Assembly (NCBI GenBank): GCA_023227945.1
Contig: JALOCC010000048.1
Location: 1-15,502 of the forward strand
Source: Candidatus Omnitrophota bacterium
GTDB taxonomy: Bacteria > Omnitrophota > Gorgyraeia > Duberdicusellales > 4484-171
Direction: 5' to 3'
DNA: 15,502 nucleotides
Shown here piece by piece: positions 14,816 through 15,502 of this stretch (positions are counted from its first letter, which is position 1; each line of letters starts with the position of its first letter). The notes under the pieces were generated by a model. It was not told the origin of the DNA and did not search any database. It was given only the letters and a program-made list of their open reading frames with translations. The position numbers were made by a program, and so were the translations under genes.

Positions 14816-15502
14816 ATGAAAGAGAATTTAAGTACAATCAGAAATATTGGAATAGTGGCGCATATTGATGCCGGCAAGACTACAACTACCGAACGGATTC
14901 TCTTTTACGCCGGAAAGATTTATAAAATCGGTGAGGTTGACGAAGGAACAACTACAACCGACTGGATGGTACAGGAACGTGAGCGCGGAATTACCATAAC
15001 CAGTGCGGCTACCTATTGCAACTGGAATAATTACCATATAAATATTATTGATACTCCCGGCCATATTGATTTTACGGTCGAAGTTGAGCGTTCACTTAAA
15101 GTGTTGGATGGGGTTGTAGTTATTTTTTGCGGGGTTGGCGGAGTTGAACCTCAGAGTGAAACTGTATGGCACCAGGCTGATAAATATCATGTCGCAAGAA
15201 TTGCCTTTATAAACAAATTAGACAGAAGCGGCGCAGATTTTTTTAGCGTACTTTCCGAGATGGATTCGAAATTAGCCACCTTAAACGTTCCTGTACAGCT
15301 TCCGATATATGACAGCGATGAATTTGCGGGAGTGATTGATTTGATAAAAAATAAAGCGGCATATTTCGAAGGAGCCTCCGGAGAAAAAGTAGCCTACAAA
15401 GAGATTCCGGAAGATTATAAAGTTTCAGCTGCTAAATATAGAGATAACCTTATAGAAAAACTGGCAGAGCTGGATGATGAGTTTATGCAAAAGGTAATTT
15501 CC
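14816..15502 (+). CDS. fusA: Elongation factor G (partial, 3' end outside window)
   Basis: EF-G is the GTPase that drives translocation on the ribosome. Only the first 229 codons, about one third of the usual length near 690, lie in the window. The G domain is clear: P-loop [13 protein letters not shown] (15-27), switch I region with [33 protein letters not shown] and [10 protein letters not shown]. The base-specificity motif is NKLD, where NKMD is commoner. [15 protein letters not shown] is typical of EF-G rather than EF-Tu or LepA. I choose ATG 14816 (after AAGAAGG) because it places nine residues before [11 protein letters not shown], as usual. In-frame ATGs at 14750 and 14771 would add a tail encoded by repeat array G. 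Confidence 0.96.
   Translation, partial: MKENLSTIRNIGIVAHIDAGKTTTTERILFYAGKIYKIGEVDEGTTTTDWMVQERERGITITSAATYCNWNNYHINIIDTPGHIDFTVEVERSLKVLDGVVVIFCGVGGVEPQSETVWHQADKYHVARIAFINKLDRSGADFFSVLSEMDSKLATLNVPVQLPIYDSDEFAGVIDLIKNKAAYFEGASGEKVAYKEIPEDYKVSAAKYRDNLIEKLAELDDEFMQKVIS

Overview
The window is a compact, entirely plus-strand stretch of a bacterial chromosome. Its core is a ribosomal protein and RNA polymerase cluster: tRNA-Thr, rpmG, tRNA-Trp, secE, nusG, rplK, rplA, rplJ, rplL, rpoB, rpoC, rpsL, rpsG, fusA. This is the classical L11/rpoBC cluster joined directly to the str cluster. Moderate AT richness, Lys/Glu/Ile-rich proteins, clear Shine-Dalgarno sites, an MscS-like inner-membrane protein and small Sec-exported proteins suggest an uncultivated Gram-negative-type lineage. 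Omnitrophota (former OP3) is my best guess, but it is weakly supported and no gene here proves it.

Layout. Positions 1-234 hold 2.2 tandem copies of a 107-bp hairpin-bearing unit. Positions 235-442 are non-coding and contain a possible promoter and a leader hairpin. Positions 443-2396 carry four small genes: a secreted acidic peptide, thioredoxin (trxA), a secreted basic helical protein, and a five-helix membrane protein resembling the transmembrane part of MscS channels. A very strong intrinsic terminator (2417-2472) closes this block.

A consensus sigma70 promoter with an AT-rich UP-like element (2473-2521) starts the second block. Its leader hairpin abuts tRNA-Thr(GGU). Next come rpmG (L33, zinc-ribbon form), tRNA-Trp(CCA), a 125-bp repeat that duplicates the 3' end of tRNA-Trp, and then secE to fusA, which is cut by the right edge. 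I see no convincing terminator or promoter between 2522 and 15502, and several gene pairs overlap (secE/nusG, rplA/rplJ, rpoB/rpoC, rpoC/rpsL). Most of this block could therefore be one transcription unit of at least 13 kb. The genes supply ribosome parts (L33, L11, L1, L10, L7/L12, S12, S7), a translocase (EF-G), two RNA polymerase subunits, a transcription factor linking the two machines (NusG), a Sec translocon subunit and two tRNAs.

The most unusual signal lies in the spacers. Five intergenic gaps between rpmG and fusA carry arrays of a 7-bp word (ATYYGYG or its complement). In the best arrays four words are spaced 10-11-10 bp, close to one DNA helical turn. Word sequence is nearly uniform within an array but differs between arrays. 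I do not recognise this as a named element. Other oddities are the absence of tuf next to tRNA-Thr, duplication of the tRNA-Trp 3' end, and loss of the usual spacers between rplA/rplJ and rpoC/rpsL.
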